A stretch of DNA of 56,976 nt from an uncultured Clostridia bacterium (GTDB lineage: Bacteria; Bacillota; Clostridia; Lachnospirales; Lachnospiraceae): assembly GCA_937895705.1 (NCBI GenBank), contig CALBKM010000007.1:1-56976 (forward strand), written 5' to 3'. Position numbers and translations under genes: made by a program. The notes under the pieces were generated by a model, which saw only the letters and a program-made list of their open reading frames with translations, ran no database searches and was not told the origin of the DNA. Shown here piece after piece: positions 40,416 through 49,984 of this stretch (within the stretch, counting starts at the first letter, position 1; each line of letters begins with the position of its first letter).

Positions 40416-41567
40416 ATGAAGAAGATGAAAAAGTTAGTTTGTTTCGGCCTTATCTCTGCTATGATGCTTTCCGCATTCGCAGGATGTGGCAAGAAGGATT
40501 CCGGTTCCGGCGCAATCAGAATCGGTGGTACCGGCCCGCTCACCGGTGGTGCGGCAGTGTACGGTATGGCTGCAAAGCGCGGTGCTGAAATTGCAGTAGA
40601 GGAAATCAACGCACTGGGCGGCTTACAGTTTGAGCTTAACTATCAGGATGATACCCATGATGCAGAGAAGGCTGTTAACGCATATAATGCATTAAAGGAC
40701 TGGGGAGTTCAGGTTTCCCTCGGTTCCGTTACGTCTTCTCCGTGTGTTGCAACCGCTGCAGAGACCTATGCGGATCGTATTTTCGCATTGACCCCGTCTG
40801 CTTCCGCTACGGATGTAACCAAGGATAAGGACAATATGTTCCAGATGTGTTTTGCAGACCCGAACCAGGGTTCCGCTTCTGCACAGTATATTAGCGAGAA
40901 GCATCTCGGTACGAAGATTGCGGTTATCTACAAGAACGATGATGTATATTCTACCGGTGTTTACGAGACCTTTAACAAGAAGGCAAAGGAACTTGGTATT
41001 AACGTGGTTTCCACCACTACCTTTAACACCGACAGCCAGACCGATTTCTCCGTACAGTTAAACGATGCAAAGAATGCAGGCGCTGACCTTGTATTCCTTC
41101 CGATGTACTATGAAGCAGCTTCCCTTATTCTTGCTCAGGCGAAGGCTATGAACTACGCTCCGAAGTTCTTCGGCGTAGACGGTATGGACGGTATTCTTAC
41201 CCTTGAGGGCTTCGATACTTCTTTGGCAGAGGGCGTTATGCTTTTAACACCGTTCTCCGCAGATGCTTCCGATGAGAAGACCAAGAATTTTGTTGCAAAG
41301 TATCAGGAGAAGTACAACGAGACCCCGAATCAGTTCGCAGCAGATGCTTACGACTGTGTTTACGCAATCTACGAGGCTTGTCAGAAGGGTGAGGTTACCC
41401 CGGATATGACTGCAGAAGAGATTTGTGATATCATGATTGCACAGTTTACCACCATGAAGTTCGACGGTTTGACCGGTACCGGCATGACCTGGGGAACCAA
41501 CGGTGAGGTTACTAAGGACCCGAAGGGTATGGTAATTCAGAACGGTGTATATGTAGGTCTTGACTAA
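40416..41567 (+). CDS. livJ: Branched-chain amino acid ABC transporter, substrate-binding lipoprotein
   Basis: LivJ/LivK-type binding protein that captures branched-chain or related amino acids outside the membrane and delivers them to LivHM. The 383-residue protein has a lipoprotein signal (LISAMMLSAFAGC; Cys about 24) and a periplasmic-binding type I fold: IRIGGTGPLTGGAAVYGMAA, VEEINALGG, SVTSSPCVATAAETY (ligand-binding Ser/Thr region) and GADLVFLPMYYEAASLILAQ. The ligand cannot be fixed by sequence. First gene of a five-gene transporter operon. Confidence 0.95.
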   Translation: MKKMKKLVCFGLISAMMLSAFAGCGKKDSGSGAIRIGGTGPLTGGAAVYGMAAKRGAEIAVEEINALGGLQFELNYQDDTHDAEKAVNAYNALKDWGVQVSLGSVTSSPCVATAAETYADRIFALTPSASATDVTKDKDNMFQMCFADPNQGSASAQYISEKHLGTKIAVIYKNDDVYSTGVYETFNKKAKELGINVVSTTTFNTDSQTDFSVQLNDAKNAGADLVFLPMYYEAASLILAQAKAMNYAPKFFGVDGMDGILTLEGFDTSLAEGVMLLTPFSADASDEKTKNFVAKYQEKYNETPNQFAADAYDCVYAIYEACQKGEVTPDMTAEEICDIMIAQFTTMKFDGLTGTGMTWGTNGEVTKDPKGMVIQNGVYVGLD

Positions 41568-41599
41568 TTAATTAGAATATAAGATACAACACACAAAAT

Positions 41600-41643
41600 A
41601 AAGAAAGGCAGAGGAGAAAATCCTTTGCCTTTCTTTACTTTTT
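41600..41643 (+). terminator. Attenuating hairpin between livJ and livH
   Basis: AAAGAAAGGCAGAGGA pairs with TCCTTTGCCTTTCTTT around five bases, then ACTTTTTT. Such a leaky terminator gives more binding protein than membrane components. Confidence 0.85.
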
Positions 41644-41728
41644 TGGGGAAATTCGTTGCCTTTTTTACTTTAATATGTTAAAATGAATTGGATTATTATT
41701 TATTACTTTAGAAATTGAGGTGCAGTAT

Positions 41729-42607
41729 ATGGAATTCCTTTCAAATGTGATTAACGGAATCAGTTTGGGAAGTATCTATGCGATTATCGCATTGGGGTAC
41801 ACCATGGTATACGGTATTGCTAAGATGCTTAATTTTGCACACGGTGATGTTATCATGGTAGGTGCCTATGTATGCTTCTTCATGACCAGTCGATATGATA
41901 TGCCGGCGGTAGTAGGTGTCTTATTATCGATGTTTGTATGTACGGTGCTTGGTATTGTCATTGAGCGTCTGGCGTACAAGCCTCTTCGTCAGGCTACTTC
42001 TCTTGCGGTATTGATTACGGCAATCGGTATGAGTTACTTTTTACAGAATGCAGCGCAGCTTCTTTGGACCTCCAATCCGAAGGTGTTTAAGTCTGTAGTG
42101 GGTGACGGCGGTATTCAGCTTGCGGAAGGATTGTATGTATCTCATGTTACACTTGTTACCATTGCGGTATGTATTGTTATCATGATTGCGCTGACTTTAT
42201 TTACCGGCAAGTCCAAAATGGGTAAGGCTATGCGTGCCTGCTCCGAGGACAAGGGTGCGGCACAGCTTATGGGTATCAATGTAAATACGACGATTTCCAT
42301 TACCTTTGCCATCGGCTCCGCATTGGCAGCCATTGCGGGTGTACTTCTTTGCTCTGCATATCCGAACCTGGTGCCGACTACCGGTTCCATGCCGGGTATT
42401 AAAGCCTTTACCGCAGCGGTATTCGGTGGTATCGGTTCCATTCCCGGTGCGTTAATCGGCGGCGTATTGCTTGGTATCATAGAGATTTTTGCAAAGGCAT
42501 ATATTTCCACGGAGATTTCCGATGCCATTGTATTTGCGGTATTGATTGTGGTATTGCTTGTGAAACCGACGGGTCTTCTTGGTAAGAAGATCAGCGAGAA
42601 AGTGTGA
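41729..42607 (+). CDS. livH: Branched-chain amino acid ABC transporter permease
   Basis: LivH (292 residues) is one of the two membrane channels of the transporter. It has the typical start NVINGISLGSIYAIIALGYT, MVYGIAKMLNFAHGDVIMVG, and the cytoplasmic loop MRACSEDKGAAQLMGINVNT that contacts the ATPases, followed by AVFGGIGSIPGALIGGVLLG. About eight membrane helices are seen. I chose ATG 41729, with TTGAGG upstream. Confidence 0.96.
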   Translation: MEFLSNVINGISLGSIYAIIALGYTMVYGIAKMLNFAHGDVIMVGAYVCFFMTSRYDMPAVVGVLLSMFVCTVLGIVIERLAYKPLRQATSLAVLITAIGMSYFLQNAAQLLWTSNPKVFKSVVGDGGIQLAEGLYVSHVTLVTIAVCIVIMIALTLFTGKSKMGKAMRACSEDKGAAQLMGINVNTTISITFAIGSALAAIAGVLLCSAYPNLVPTTGSMPGIKAFTAAVFGGIGSIPGALIGGVLLGIIEIFAKAYISTEISDAIVFAVLIVVLLVKPTGLLGKKISEKV

Positions 42608-42617
42608 GGTGAGCGTG

Positions 42618-43700
42618 ATGAAAGGAAAGATGACTTTAAGCAAAACGTCAAAAAACAATTTCATTACCATGGGCGGCTTGCTTCTCGTTTATGTGATTGT
42701 TTTGATTTTAAAAGAGGGTGGTATTACCACCAACCTGATTAACGGACAGCTGGTTCCGATTTGCGCCTATATGATTATGGCGATTTCCCTGAATCTGACG
42801 GTAGGTATCCTCGGCGAGCTCAGTCTCGGACATGCCGGATTTATGAGTGTAGGAGCCTTTGGCGGTGTATTGGTTGGAACGCTGATGCAGGAAGTGTCCG
42901 GTTCCAAGACTTTATGTCTTCTTGTAGCGGTAATTGCCGGTGGTTTATTAGCGGCTCTTGCGGGACTGTTAATCGGTATTCCGGTACTTCGTCTCCGTGG
43001 TGACTACCTTGCGATTGTTACTTTGGCCTTCGGTCAGATTATCAAGAGTATTGTGAATATTTTATATGTTGGTCTGGATGCGGACGGGCTCCATGTCGGC
43101 TTTATAGAAAAACCGGAGATTTTAGAGGAAGGAAAGATGATTATCAGTGGAGCGATGGGTGCCACCGGTATTCGTAAGCTTTCCACCTTTACCTTTGCAT
43201 TTATTGTATTGATGGTTTGTCTCATTGTGATTTATAACCTGATTCAGAGCCGCACCGGTCGTGCGATTATGGCACTGCGTGATAATCGTATTGCTGCGGA
43301 GTCGGTGGGTATCAACGTAACAAAGTATAAGCTTTTGGTATTTGCGATTTCTGCGGCAATGGCAGGTATGGCGGGTACGATATTCGCTTACAATTATTCC
43401 ACGGTTGTTCCGACAAAGTTTGACTTTAACACATCTATTCTGGTGCTTGTATTTGTAGTTTTGGGCGGCCTCGGAAGCATGCGCGGTTCCTTAATCGCAG
43501 CGGCTCTTCTGACCCTGCTTCCGGAGCTTCTACGTGAGTTCTCCGATTACCGTATGCTGGTATACGCAATCGTATTGATTCTCGTAATGTTAGGTACCAA
43601 CAATCCGAAGATTCGCGACTTCTTTGCAAAGATTGTCGGCAAGATAAAGAGTGTATTGTTTGGGAAAAAGACAGCAAAGGAGGAGAACGCAAATGGATAA
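42618..43700 (+). CDS. livM: Branched-chain amino acid ABC transporter permease
   Basis: LivM (360 residues) is the second permease. Typical segments are AYMIMAISLNLTVGILGELS, LGHAGFMSVGAFGGV, LRLRGDYLAIVTLAFGQII and the ATPase-contact loop ALRDNRIAAESVGINVTKYK. The start ATG 42618 lies 10 bases after livH and has GAGGTGAG upstream; the C terminus overlaps the start of livG by 8 bases. Confidence 0.96.
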   Translation: MKGKMTLSKTSKNNFITMGGLLLVYVIVLILKEGGITTNLINGQLVPICAYMIMAISLNLTVGILGELSLGHAGFMSVGAFGGVLVGTLMQEVSGSKTLCLLVAVIAGGLLAALAGLLIGIPVLRLRGDYLAIVTLAFGQIIKSIVNILYVGLDADGLHVGFIEKPEILEEGKMIISGAMGATGIRKLSTFTFAFIVLMVCLIVIYNLIQSRTGRAIMALRDNRIAAESVGINVTKYKLLVFAISAAMAGMAGTIFAYNYSTVVPTKFDFNTSILVLVFVVLGGLGSMRGSLIAAALLTLLPELLREFSDYRMLVYAIVLILVMLGTNNPKIRDFFAKIVGKIKSVLFGKKTAKEENANG

Positions 43701-44529
43701 GGGAAAGATTCATGAAGTCATCAGCGAAAGCATTATCCCGGCACGCGATAAAGACAAGCGTCCGGTGTTGGAATGCAGCCATTTGGGAATTACCTTCGGC
43801 GGTCTTGTGGCGGTAGATGATTTTAATCTTACCGTAGGTGCTACGGAGATAGCGGGCCTTATCGGACCGAACGGTGCCGGAAAGACTACGGTATTTAATT
43901 TATTGACCAAGGTTTATCAGCCGACCCAAGGTACGATTTTACTGGACGGACAGGATACGAGAGGCATGAGCACCATACAGGTCAACAAAGCCGGTATCGC
44001 CCGTACCTTCCAGAACATTCGTCTGTTTGATAAGCTGACCGTGGAAGAAAATGTAAAAATCGGTCTACACAATCAGATAAAGTGTTCCACGGTAAGCAGC
44101 ATTCTTCGTCTCCCGTCTTATTGGAAGACCGAGAAAGAAGCTCACGAAAAGGCATTGGAGCTGCTTTCTATTTTTGATATGCAGGATATGGCGGATTACA
44201 AGGCAGGAAGCCTTCCCTACGGTGCACAGCGTCGTTTGGAGATTGTGCGTGCCCTTGCTACCAATCCGAAACTGCTGCTCTTAGATGAGCCGGCAGCGGG
44301 GATGAACCCGTCCGAGACCGCAGAGCTTATGGAGAACATCCGTAAGATTCGTGATACCTTCCAGATTGCGATTCTTCTTATCGAGCACGATATGAATCTG
44401 GTTATGGGTATTTGTGAAGGTATTGCGGTATTGAACTTCGGTCGTATTATCGCAAAGGGCTCTCCGGAGGAGATTCAGGCGAATCCGACCGTAATCGAGG
44501 CATATCTCGGTAAGAAGAAGGAGGACTAG
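43693..44529 (+). CDS. livG: Branched-chain amino acid ABC transporter ATPase
   Basis: LivG (278 residues) is one of two ATPases: Walker A GPNGAGKTTVFNLLT, the Q-loop region ARTFQNIRLFDKLTVEENV, signature LPYGAQRRLEIVRALATNPK (a variant of LSGGQ, normal for LivG) and Walker B LLLLDEPAAGMNPSE, with H-loop LLIEHDMNLVM. An N-terminal extension of about 25 residues precedes the domain. ATG 43693 with AAAGGAGGAG upstream is the start. Confidence 0.96.
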   Translation: MDKGKIHEVISESIIPARDKDKRPVLECSHLGITFGGLVAVDDFNLTVGATEIAGLIGPNGAGKTTVFNLLTKVYQPTQGTILLDGQDTRGMSTIQVNKAGIARTFQNIRLFDKLTVEENVKIGLHNQIKCSTVSSILRLPSYWKTEKEAHEKALELLSIFDMQDMADYKAGSLPYGAQRRLEIVRALATNPKLLLLDEPAAGMNPSETAELMENIRKIRDTFQIAILLIEHDMNLVMGICEGIAVLNFGRIIAKGSPEEIQANPTVIEAYLGKKKED

Positions 44530-44532
44530 GCC

Positions 44533-45240
44533 ATGGCAATGCTTGAAGTAAACAATATTAATGTATTTTACGGCAGTATCCATGCGGTAAAGGATATCAG
44601 CTTTAAAGTAGAAAAGGGCGAAATCATTTCCTTAATCGGTGCCAACGGTGCCGGTAAGACCACGATTTTGCAGACGGTGTCCGGCCTTTTAAAGAGTACC
44701 ACCGGTTCCATCGTATTTAACAATCAGGATTTAATGCACATTCCGGCTCATAAAATCGTAGGTCACGGTTTGGCACAGGTACCGGAGGGACGGCGTGTGT
44801 TTTTACAGATGTCCGTTATGGAGAATCTGGAGTTGGGGGCATACACCCAGCCGAAGGATACCGTTGCGAAAAACCTGGAAATCGTATTTGAGCATTTCCC
44901 TCGTCTTAAGGAGCGCAGAACCCAGGTGGCAGGTACGTTATCCGGCGGTGAGCAGCAGATGCTTGCTATGGGACGTGCCATGATGTCGAATCCGACATTA
45001 CTTATGCTTGACGAGCCGTCCATGGGTTTGGCACCGATTTTGGTAGATGAGATTTTTAAGATTATCGTAGAGCTTAATAAAGCTGGTGTTACCATTCTTT
45101 TGGTAGAGCAGAATGCGCAGATGGCGCTTTCTATCGCCAACCGCGGTTATGTGCTGGAGACCGGAAAGGTGGTAATGACGGCGGATGCAAAGGATTTGTT
45201 AAACGACGATTCCGTAAGAAAAGCATATTTGGGAGCATAA
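44533..45240 (+). CDS. livF: Branched-chain amino acid ABC transporter ATPase
   Basis: LivF (235 residues) is the second ATPase: Walker A GANGAGKTTILQTVSG, ARVPEGRRVF-like region QVPEGRRVFLQMSVMENLEL, signature LSGGEQQMLAMGRAMMSNPT, Walker B LLMLDEPSMGLAPI and H-loop LLVEQNAQMAL. It starts 3 bases after livG. It completes the set of binding protein, two permeases and two ATPases. Confidence 0.96.
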   Translation: MAMLEVNNINVFYGSIHAVKDISFKVEKGEIISLIGANGAGKTTILQTVSGLLKSTTGSIVFNNQDLMHIPAHKIVGHGLAQVPEGRRVFLQMSVMENLELGAYTQPKDTVAKNLEIVFEHFPRLKERRTQVAGTLSGGEQQMLAMGRAMMSNPTLLMLDEPSMGLAPILVDEIFKIIVELNKAGVTILLVEQNAQMALSIANRGYVLETGKVVMTADAKDLLNDDSVRKAYLGA

Positions 45241-45259
45241 TCCGGAAAGGAGAAGGGCT

Positions 45260-45886
45260 ATGAAAAATTATGTAATTACGATTGCAAGAGGATACGGCAG
45301 CGGTGGTCGTACCATCGGTCAGATGCTGGCAAAGGAATTAAACATTCCGTACTATGACAGAGAATTGATGCGCCTGGCTTCCGATGAGAGCGGTATCAAT
45401 GAAGAACTGTTTGCAAAGGCTGACGAGAAGGTAAAGCAGAGCCTTCTGTTTAAAATTGCACGAAAAGAATACAAAGGGGAGCTGATTCCGCCGGATAAGG
45501 AAGAGTTCGTGTCCAACGACAACCTGTTTGCTTACCAGGCAAAGGTTATTAAGGATCTGGCTGCGGAAGGTCCGTGTGTTATCGTGGGACGCTGTGCGGA
45601 TTACATTTTAAGAGATTTGCCGCATGCGGTGCGTCTCTACATACACGCTCCGTTAGAGGATTGTGTAGCCCGTACCGAGGGAAAGCTTCCGGGGGATGCC
45701 AAGGAACGTGAAAAGCAGATTCTTGCCATTGACAAGCGTCGTGCGGCTTATTATAAGTACTACACCGGTAACGAGTGGACCGATGCAGGTAATTACGATT
45801 TGTGTCTTAATACCAACCATCTGGATTATGAGACCTGTGTAAGGATTACAAAGTCGTTTTTGGAGATTATTCCGGAGAGGGTATAA
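45260..45886 (+). CDS. Cytidylate kinase-like protein
   Basis: The 208-residue protein is of the cytidylate kinase-like family (PF13189). It has a phosphate loop of the form ARGYGSGGRTIGQMLAKEL, then YYDRELMRLASDESG and VIVGRCADYILRD, and a lid-like region KREKQILAIDKRRAAYY-like (AKEREKQILAIDKRRAAYYK). True cytidylate kinases are larger and differ in the base site, so the substrate is unknown. It lies 19 bases after livF and probably shares its mRNA. Confidence 0.88.
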   Translation: MKNYVITIARGYGSGGRTIGQMLAKELNIPYYDRELMRLASDESGINEELFAKADEKVKQSLLFKIARKEYKGELIPPDKEEFVSNDNLFAYQAKVIKDLAAEGPCVIVGRCADYILRDLPHAVRLYIHAPLEDCVARTEGKLPGDAKEREKQILAIDKRRAAYYKYYTGNEWTDAGNYDLCLNTNHLDYETCVRITKSFLEIIPERV

Positions 45887-45959
45887 GACCGGGAAGATGG
45901 TGTGAAAGCAAGCGGCATGTACACCGGAGAGTGAAAGGTAGAAAAGAAACGAGTATGCG

Positions 45960-45998
45960 GGGGACAGCCGTGGCGGACATGGCTGTTCCCTATTTTTA
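45960..45998 (+). terminator. Terminator of the liv operon
   Basis: GGGGACAGCC pairs with GGCTGTTCCC around 11 bases, followed by TATTTTTAT. Confidence 0.8.
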
Positions 45999-46068
45999 TG
46001 TTTTTGAGCGGATTTTCGGAAGCGTTTATACGGGTATATTTTCATGCGCAAGGAAAGGAGAAAATAGG

Positions 46069-47010
46069 ATGTTTGGGAAGAGAAGAAAGGGAGCTGTGTT
46101 ACTTTTAGCGGCAGTGCTGGTGTTTGCATCTTTGCAAGGTTGTAAGAAACCGGAAGAAAACGGTAAGAAGCCGGAAACGACAGCGACACCGCAGGTTAAT
46201 AAGAAGGACGAGAAGGATGAAACTCCGGCAAGCGAGAACAAACCGGTAACGCCGACGGTGGCACCGGGGAATGAGGAAGACAATACTCAGTCAAAAGTGC
46301 AGCAAAAGCTTCCGGAATATACAGTTACAGTAGGAAATGAGTTGTATTTTGAGTTTGCCTACGAGTATGAAGCCTTAATCTTTCGGAGTGAAAATCCGGA
46401 CATTGTGCAGGCATCATTTATGGAAGGAGAATATGACTGGGAAGAGGAGAGAGAGACTACCGGCGTGATGCTATACGGAATCGCGAACGGTGAAACGGAG
46501 CTTGTGGTAACCGACGTAAGAAACGGGCAGGAAGCACGCTGGAAGGTGACGGTGGAAAAGCCGGAAGCAGAGAGCGGAAAGCAACGGCTGATTGATTGGC
46601 TTCTTGCAGGCGGGGAAACCAACGACCTTGGTGACAAGGTATTGACCAAGGGAACACCGGAATCCGGCGGACAGGCGACGGTAGAATACGCTACCATGGA
46701 TGAGAACATCAACTTCTACTATAAGGAAGTGCAGGACGAAATGAAAATTGAGTGGAACTTGATTCCGACGGAGAAAGAAAATACGGAGTATTACATCACC
46801 ATGCGGATGGGGGAGGAGTTTGTAACCGCTACGGTGGATTTGGCGACCTACACAGGGGGATCGATTGCTTTCGAACAGGGATGGTTCCGGATACCGGCGG
46901 AGGAGGCGGTGCAACAGTCGGCAAATGAAATCTCCAAACGGGCTTATGAAGAGGTAAGAGAGCTTTTGGAGAAGGAAACCGGGATGACGATGGGAGAGGT
47001 TGTGCGGTAA
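46069..47010 (+). CDS. Lipoprotein of unknown function
   Basis: The 313-residue protein has a lipoprotein signal (LLLAAVLVFASLQGC; Cys about 25), then a long Lys/Glu/Pro/Thr linker (residues about 27-90) and a beta-rich domain (YTVTVGNELYFEFAYEYEAL, ANGETELVVTDVRNGQ) resembling an Ig-like fold. A second part (MDENINFYYKEVQDEMKIEW) is of unknown type. No family is recognised. The start ATG 46069 has AAAGGAG upstream; the longer frame back to 45931 is not supported and overlaps the liv terminator. Confidence 0.8.
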   Translation: MFGKRRKGAVLLLAAVLVFASLQGCKKPEENGKKPETTATPQVNKKDEKDETPASENKPVTPTVAPGNEEDNTQSKVQQKLPEYTVTVGNELYFEFAYEYEALIFRSENPDIVQASFMEGEYDWEEERETTGVMLYGIANGETELVVTDVRNGQEARWKVTVEKPEAESGKQRLIDWLLAGGETNDLGDKVLTKGTPESGGQATVEYATMDENINFYYKEVQDEMKIEWNLIPTEKENTEYYITMRMGEEFVTATVDLATYTGGSIAFEQGWFRIPAEEAVQQSANEISKRAYEEVRELLEKETGMTMGEVVR

Positions 47011-47114
47011 AAAACAGGGCGTGGTCTTGCGAATCCTTCCCTGCTTACGTTACAGCGTCTGGCAGACGGAATGTCTCGGTATGAGACTATAAGGGTATTC
47101 TTTTGTTGCAATTG

Positions 47115-47133
47115 AGCCGGGCTAAGCCCGGCT
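47115..47133. terminator. Hairpin between convergent genes
   Basis: AGCCGGGC and GCCCGGCT pair around TAA between the lipoprotein gene and the minus-strand membrane-protein gene. No strong T-run follows on either side. Confidence 0.55.
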
Positions 47134-47166
47134 CTCGTTCGGTTATCTTGATGTTTGTTTCCCTAC

Positions 47167-47877
47167 TCAACCTTCAAGAGTATCGGACTCGGCAATTGTT
47201 CCTCCTGCATTTGTCTGCGTCGCCGGTCGAAAGCGCTTTCTCAGGGCAAAATAAGCACCGAGTACCAGGAGCAGGAGAACAATCGGTACCGCTATCAATA
47301 CCGGAGAAAAAGAAGAATTTTCGCCGGTGGTCGGAGGGAGCGGTTCAGTCAGTTCTGTCGATACGTTACCTTGAAGTTCGTCGGTCCGGTCCGGAGTTGT
47401 GCTGCTTTGAAGATCGTCGGTGAAAGTGACGTAATCTTCGGTGTAGGTAACGGAAATTGCATCGCCGTATTTTTCTTTAAGGTCCTCAATGAAGTTCAGA
47501 GTGGCTTCATTGTTTGTATTAGCGGCAAGGATTTCTACACCAACGTAGTTCTCCATATCATATACACCGTAGCCCACCATGCCAAGTTCTTCTTCTTCGA
47601 AGTAAGGAAACAGCTCTTCATAAATCTGCATTAAATAATTATGTCTGTAGGTCTGGCTAACAAAGGTTACGGATGTATCGTCATTTATTAGGCCTAAAAT
47701 CTCCTGCTTTCCCACTTCTCCGGCGGCATCATTTGTAACACCGACAGTCAGATTGTAGGCGCTGCCGTCGGTGGACCAGACACCGGTTACATAGTCCGGA
47801 TACCCTTCGTAACTCCATTGCTGGAATAAATCAAGGATGGTAGGAAAGGTAGTTAGGTTTGTAGTTATATCGTTCAT
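47167..47877 (-). CDS. Single-pass membrane protein of unknown function
   Basis: The 236-residue protein has a large N-terminal domain (residues 1-150; YNLTVGVTNDAAGEVGKQEI, AISVTYTEDYVTFTD), a Thr/Pro linker and a C-terminal helix (SPVLIAVPIVLLLLVLGAYF) followed by basic residues, so the domain may face outward although no N-terminal signal peptide is seen. Family not recognised. It starts 12 bases downstream of the aminopeptidase gene, with GGAGGT as site, and is probably cotranscribed with it. Confidence 0.8.
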   Translation of the reverse strand: MNDITTNLTTFPTILDLFQQWSYEGYPDYVTGVWSTDGSAYNLTVGVTNDAAGEVGKQEILGLINDDTSVTFVSQTYRHNYLMQIYEELFPYFEEEELGMVGYGVYDMENYVGVEILAANTNNEATLNFIEDLKEKYGDAISVTYTEDYVTFTDDLQSSTTPDRTDELQGNVSTELTEPLPPTTGENSSFSPVLIAVPIVLLLLVLGAYFALRKRFRPATQTNAGGTIAESDTLEG

Positions 47878-47889
47878 AGGATACCTCCG

Positions 47890-49740
47890 TTAAATCGCTC
47901 TCGTTACTTCCTTAAGCCATACCCCCTCTTCCTCGCTCATATAAGGAAGCAGGGTTTCATACACTTTCTGATGATAATCATTTAAAATCTGCCGTTCTCG
48001 TGCGGTCATTTCCTCCGGAAGGACTGCGTCTAAGTCAATCGGAGCCATGGTCAGGGTTTCGAAGTACATGTACTGACCGTATTCGTTTTTCTCGCCCTTT
48101 TTGCAGAGGAGCTCGTTTTCGATGCGGATGCCGTGGCTGTTTTCCACATAGACACCCGGTTCGTTGGTGGTCACCATACCTTCTTCCAGGACGCAACTGT
48201 CGTTACGTTCCGGGACGATGCGCCAACGGAAGCCGTTCGGAGCTTCGTGGACATTTAAAAGGTAGCCAACACCGTGACCGGTACCACACCGGTAATCCAG
48301 CCCCATTTGCCACAGCGGCCCACGGGCAAGGATATCAAGGTTGATGCCGCGACAGCCGTGCAAAAACTTTGCATCGGAAAGAGCCAGCATACCCCGAAGT
48401 ACAGCGGTATAGTGTTGTTTCCACTCAAACGGAACCTCGCCCAGGACGTAGGTTCTCGTAATGTCCGTCGTTCCTTCATAATACTGTCCGCCGGAGTCCA
48501 CCAGCAAAAAGCCCTGCGGTTCTAAGACAGCGGCAGATTTCTCGTCTGCGGAATAGTGCATCATGGCAGCGTTTGCGTTATAAGCGGAAATGGTCTCAAA
48601 GCTCGGTTCCAAAAAGCCCTCCTGCTCCTTACGGAGAGAAAGGAGATATTCGGCAGCGGAATACTCGGTGATGGTTTCTTTGCCGATGTTTTTTTTCAGC
48701 CAGTACATAAACTTGGTCACAGCCACGCCATCTTTTACATGGCCGGCGGCCAGATTCTTTTGCTCGGTTTCGTTCTTGATGGCTTTTGCAAGGAGAATCG
48801 GTCCGGTGGCATCCAGTACGGTACACTCCTTCGGAAGCGCCTGTACGAGAGCACAGTTGACACGTTTGGCATCTAAGAGGACCGGGCAGGCGCGGAGTTT
48901 GGTGACGTCCTCGTAGACGGAATCATACGGGCGAACGATAACTCCCTCACTGTCCAAAAGCTTGCGGAGGGAATCGTCCAAAGCCGCCTCGTTTACATAT
49001 AAAAACGCTTTGGTATCCGTAATCATGGCATAGGAAAGGAATACCGGGTTGTTTTCCACGTCGTTTCCCCGAAGGTTAAACAACCATGCGATTTCATCCA
49101 AAGAAGTAAGTAAGTACACCTCGGCGGTATAATCGGTATTTTTCGGGAAACGTTCGGAGACACCGTTTTTGTACACAGCGTCCGGGCGGATCTTTTTCAT
49201 GGACTCCCGAACTTCGGAAAGTTTTGTTGCGGTGTTTTTTCCGGTGTAGCACTCCTCCAGGCGATAAGCCGGTTTTGCGGAAAGTGCCGGACGATCCGGC
49301 CAAAGATTTTCCGGAAACGGCATATCGTGACGAACAGTTACCGTGTCGGGCAAAGTTTCCTTTAAATGCATCAAAAAGGTATAGGAGAGCAAACGACCGT
49401 CAAAGCCTAAGGTGCCGCCCTGTGCCAGTAACTCTTTTAACTTTTCCTCCGGCGTCGGTACGTTTTCCATACCGCTGCGGTACAGGGTGATGCCACTGCC
49501 AAGGAGTTCCTGCTCCGCCTGAATAAAATAGCGGCCGTCGGTAAACAGACCGGCCTCGGTCAGACTTACAAAGAGAGTACCCGCGGAGCCGGTAAACCCG
49601 GACAAGAAGGTACGAATTTTAAAGTGGTCGTCCAAATATTCGGAGCCGTGGTAATCCGCAGTCGGGACGTAATATACGTCGAGATTGTTTTGCTTCATAA
49701 AGCCCCGCAGAGCTTCGATTCGTGCTGCATATAAGTTCAT
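47890..49740 (-). CDS. Xaa-Pro aminopeptidase (aminopeptidase P family)
   Basis: The enzyme releases N-terminal residues before proline. The 617-residue protein has the three-domain long form: two creatinase-like N-terminal domains (DYHGSEYLDDHFKIRTFLSG, LFTDGRYFIQAEQELL; LTSLDEIAWLFNLRG) and the pita-bread catalytic domain with the metal ligands in LLVDSGGQYYEGTTDITRT (two Asp), GTGHGVGYLLNVHEAP (His), TTNEPGVYVENSHGIRIENE (two Glu). The start is ATG 49740, with AAAGGAG upstream. Cytoplasmic; helps recycle peptides. Confidence 0.95.
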   Translation of the reverse strand: MNLYAARIEALRGFMKQNNLDVYYVPTADYHGSEYLDDHFKIRTFLSGFTGSAGTLFVSLTEAGLFTDGRYFIQAEQELLGSGITLYRSGMENVPTPEEKLKELLAQGGTLGFDGRLLSYTFLMHLKETLPDTVTVRHDMPFPENLWPDRPALSAKPAYRLEECYTGKNTATKLSEVRESMKKIRPDAVYKNGVSERFPKNTDYTAEVYLLTSLDEIAWLFNLRGNDVENNPVFLSYAMITDTKAFLYVNEAALDDSLRKLLDSEGVIVRPYDSVYEDVTKLRACPVLLDAKRVNCALVQALPKECTVLDATGPILLAKAIKNETEQKNLAAGHVKDGVAVTKFMYWLKKNIGKETITEYSAAEYLLSLRKEQEGFLEPSFETISAYNANAAMMHYSADEKSAAVLEPQGFLLVDSGGQYYEGTTDITRTYVLGEVPFEWKQHYTAVLRGMLALSDAKFLHGCRGINLDILARGPLWQMGLDYRCGTGHGVGYLLNVHEAPNGFRWRIVPERNDSCVLEEGMVTTNEPGVYVENSHGIRIENELLCKKGEKNEYGQYMYFETLTMAPIDLDAVLPEEMTARERQILNDYHQKVYETLLPYMSEEEGVWLKEVTRAI

Positions 49741-49984
49741 ATGATAAACTCCTTTCGGTGGAATTGGCTTTGGTGAGGTATGGGTCATATATGTGCCGCC
49801 TGATTTGATGACAATGCACACATAAGGCTGCCCTCTGCGACTATCTTAGCACAAAAGACCCAAAAAGAAAAGGTTGGAATTTGTATTTCTGACACCAAAT
49901 GGACACAGCCGGATGATATAATGGATACAGGGCCGAGAACGGTAATTTCGGGAGCGACCCGGCAAAAGAGAAGGAGAATGAGTT

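Noticed and set aside
47103..47634. Plus-strand frames of 106 and 159 codons
   Set aside because: They overlap the minus-strand membrane-protein gene, which has a good start site and a clear membrane helix.
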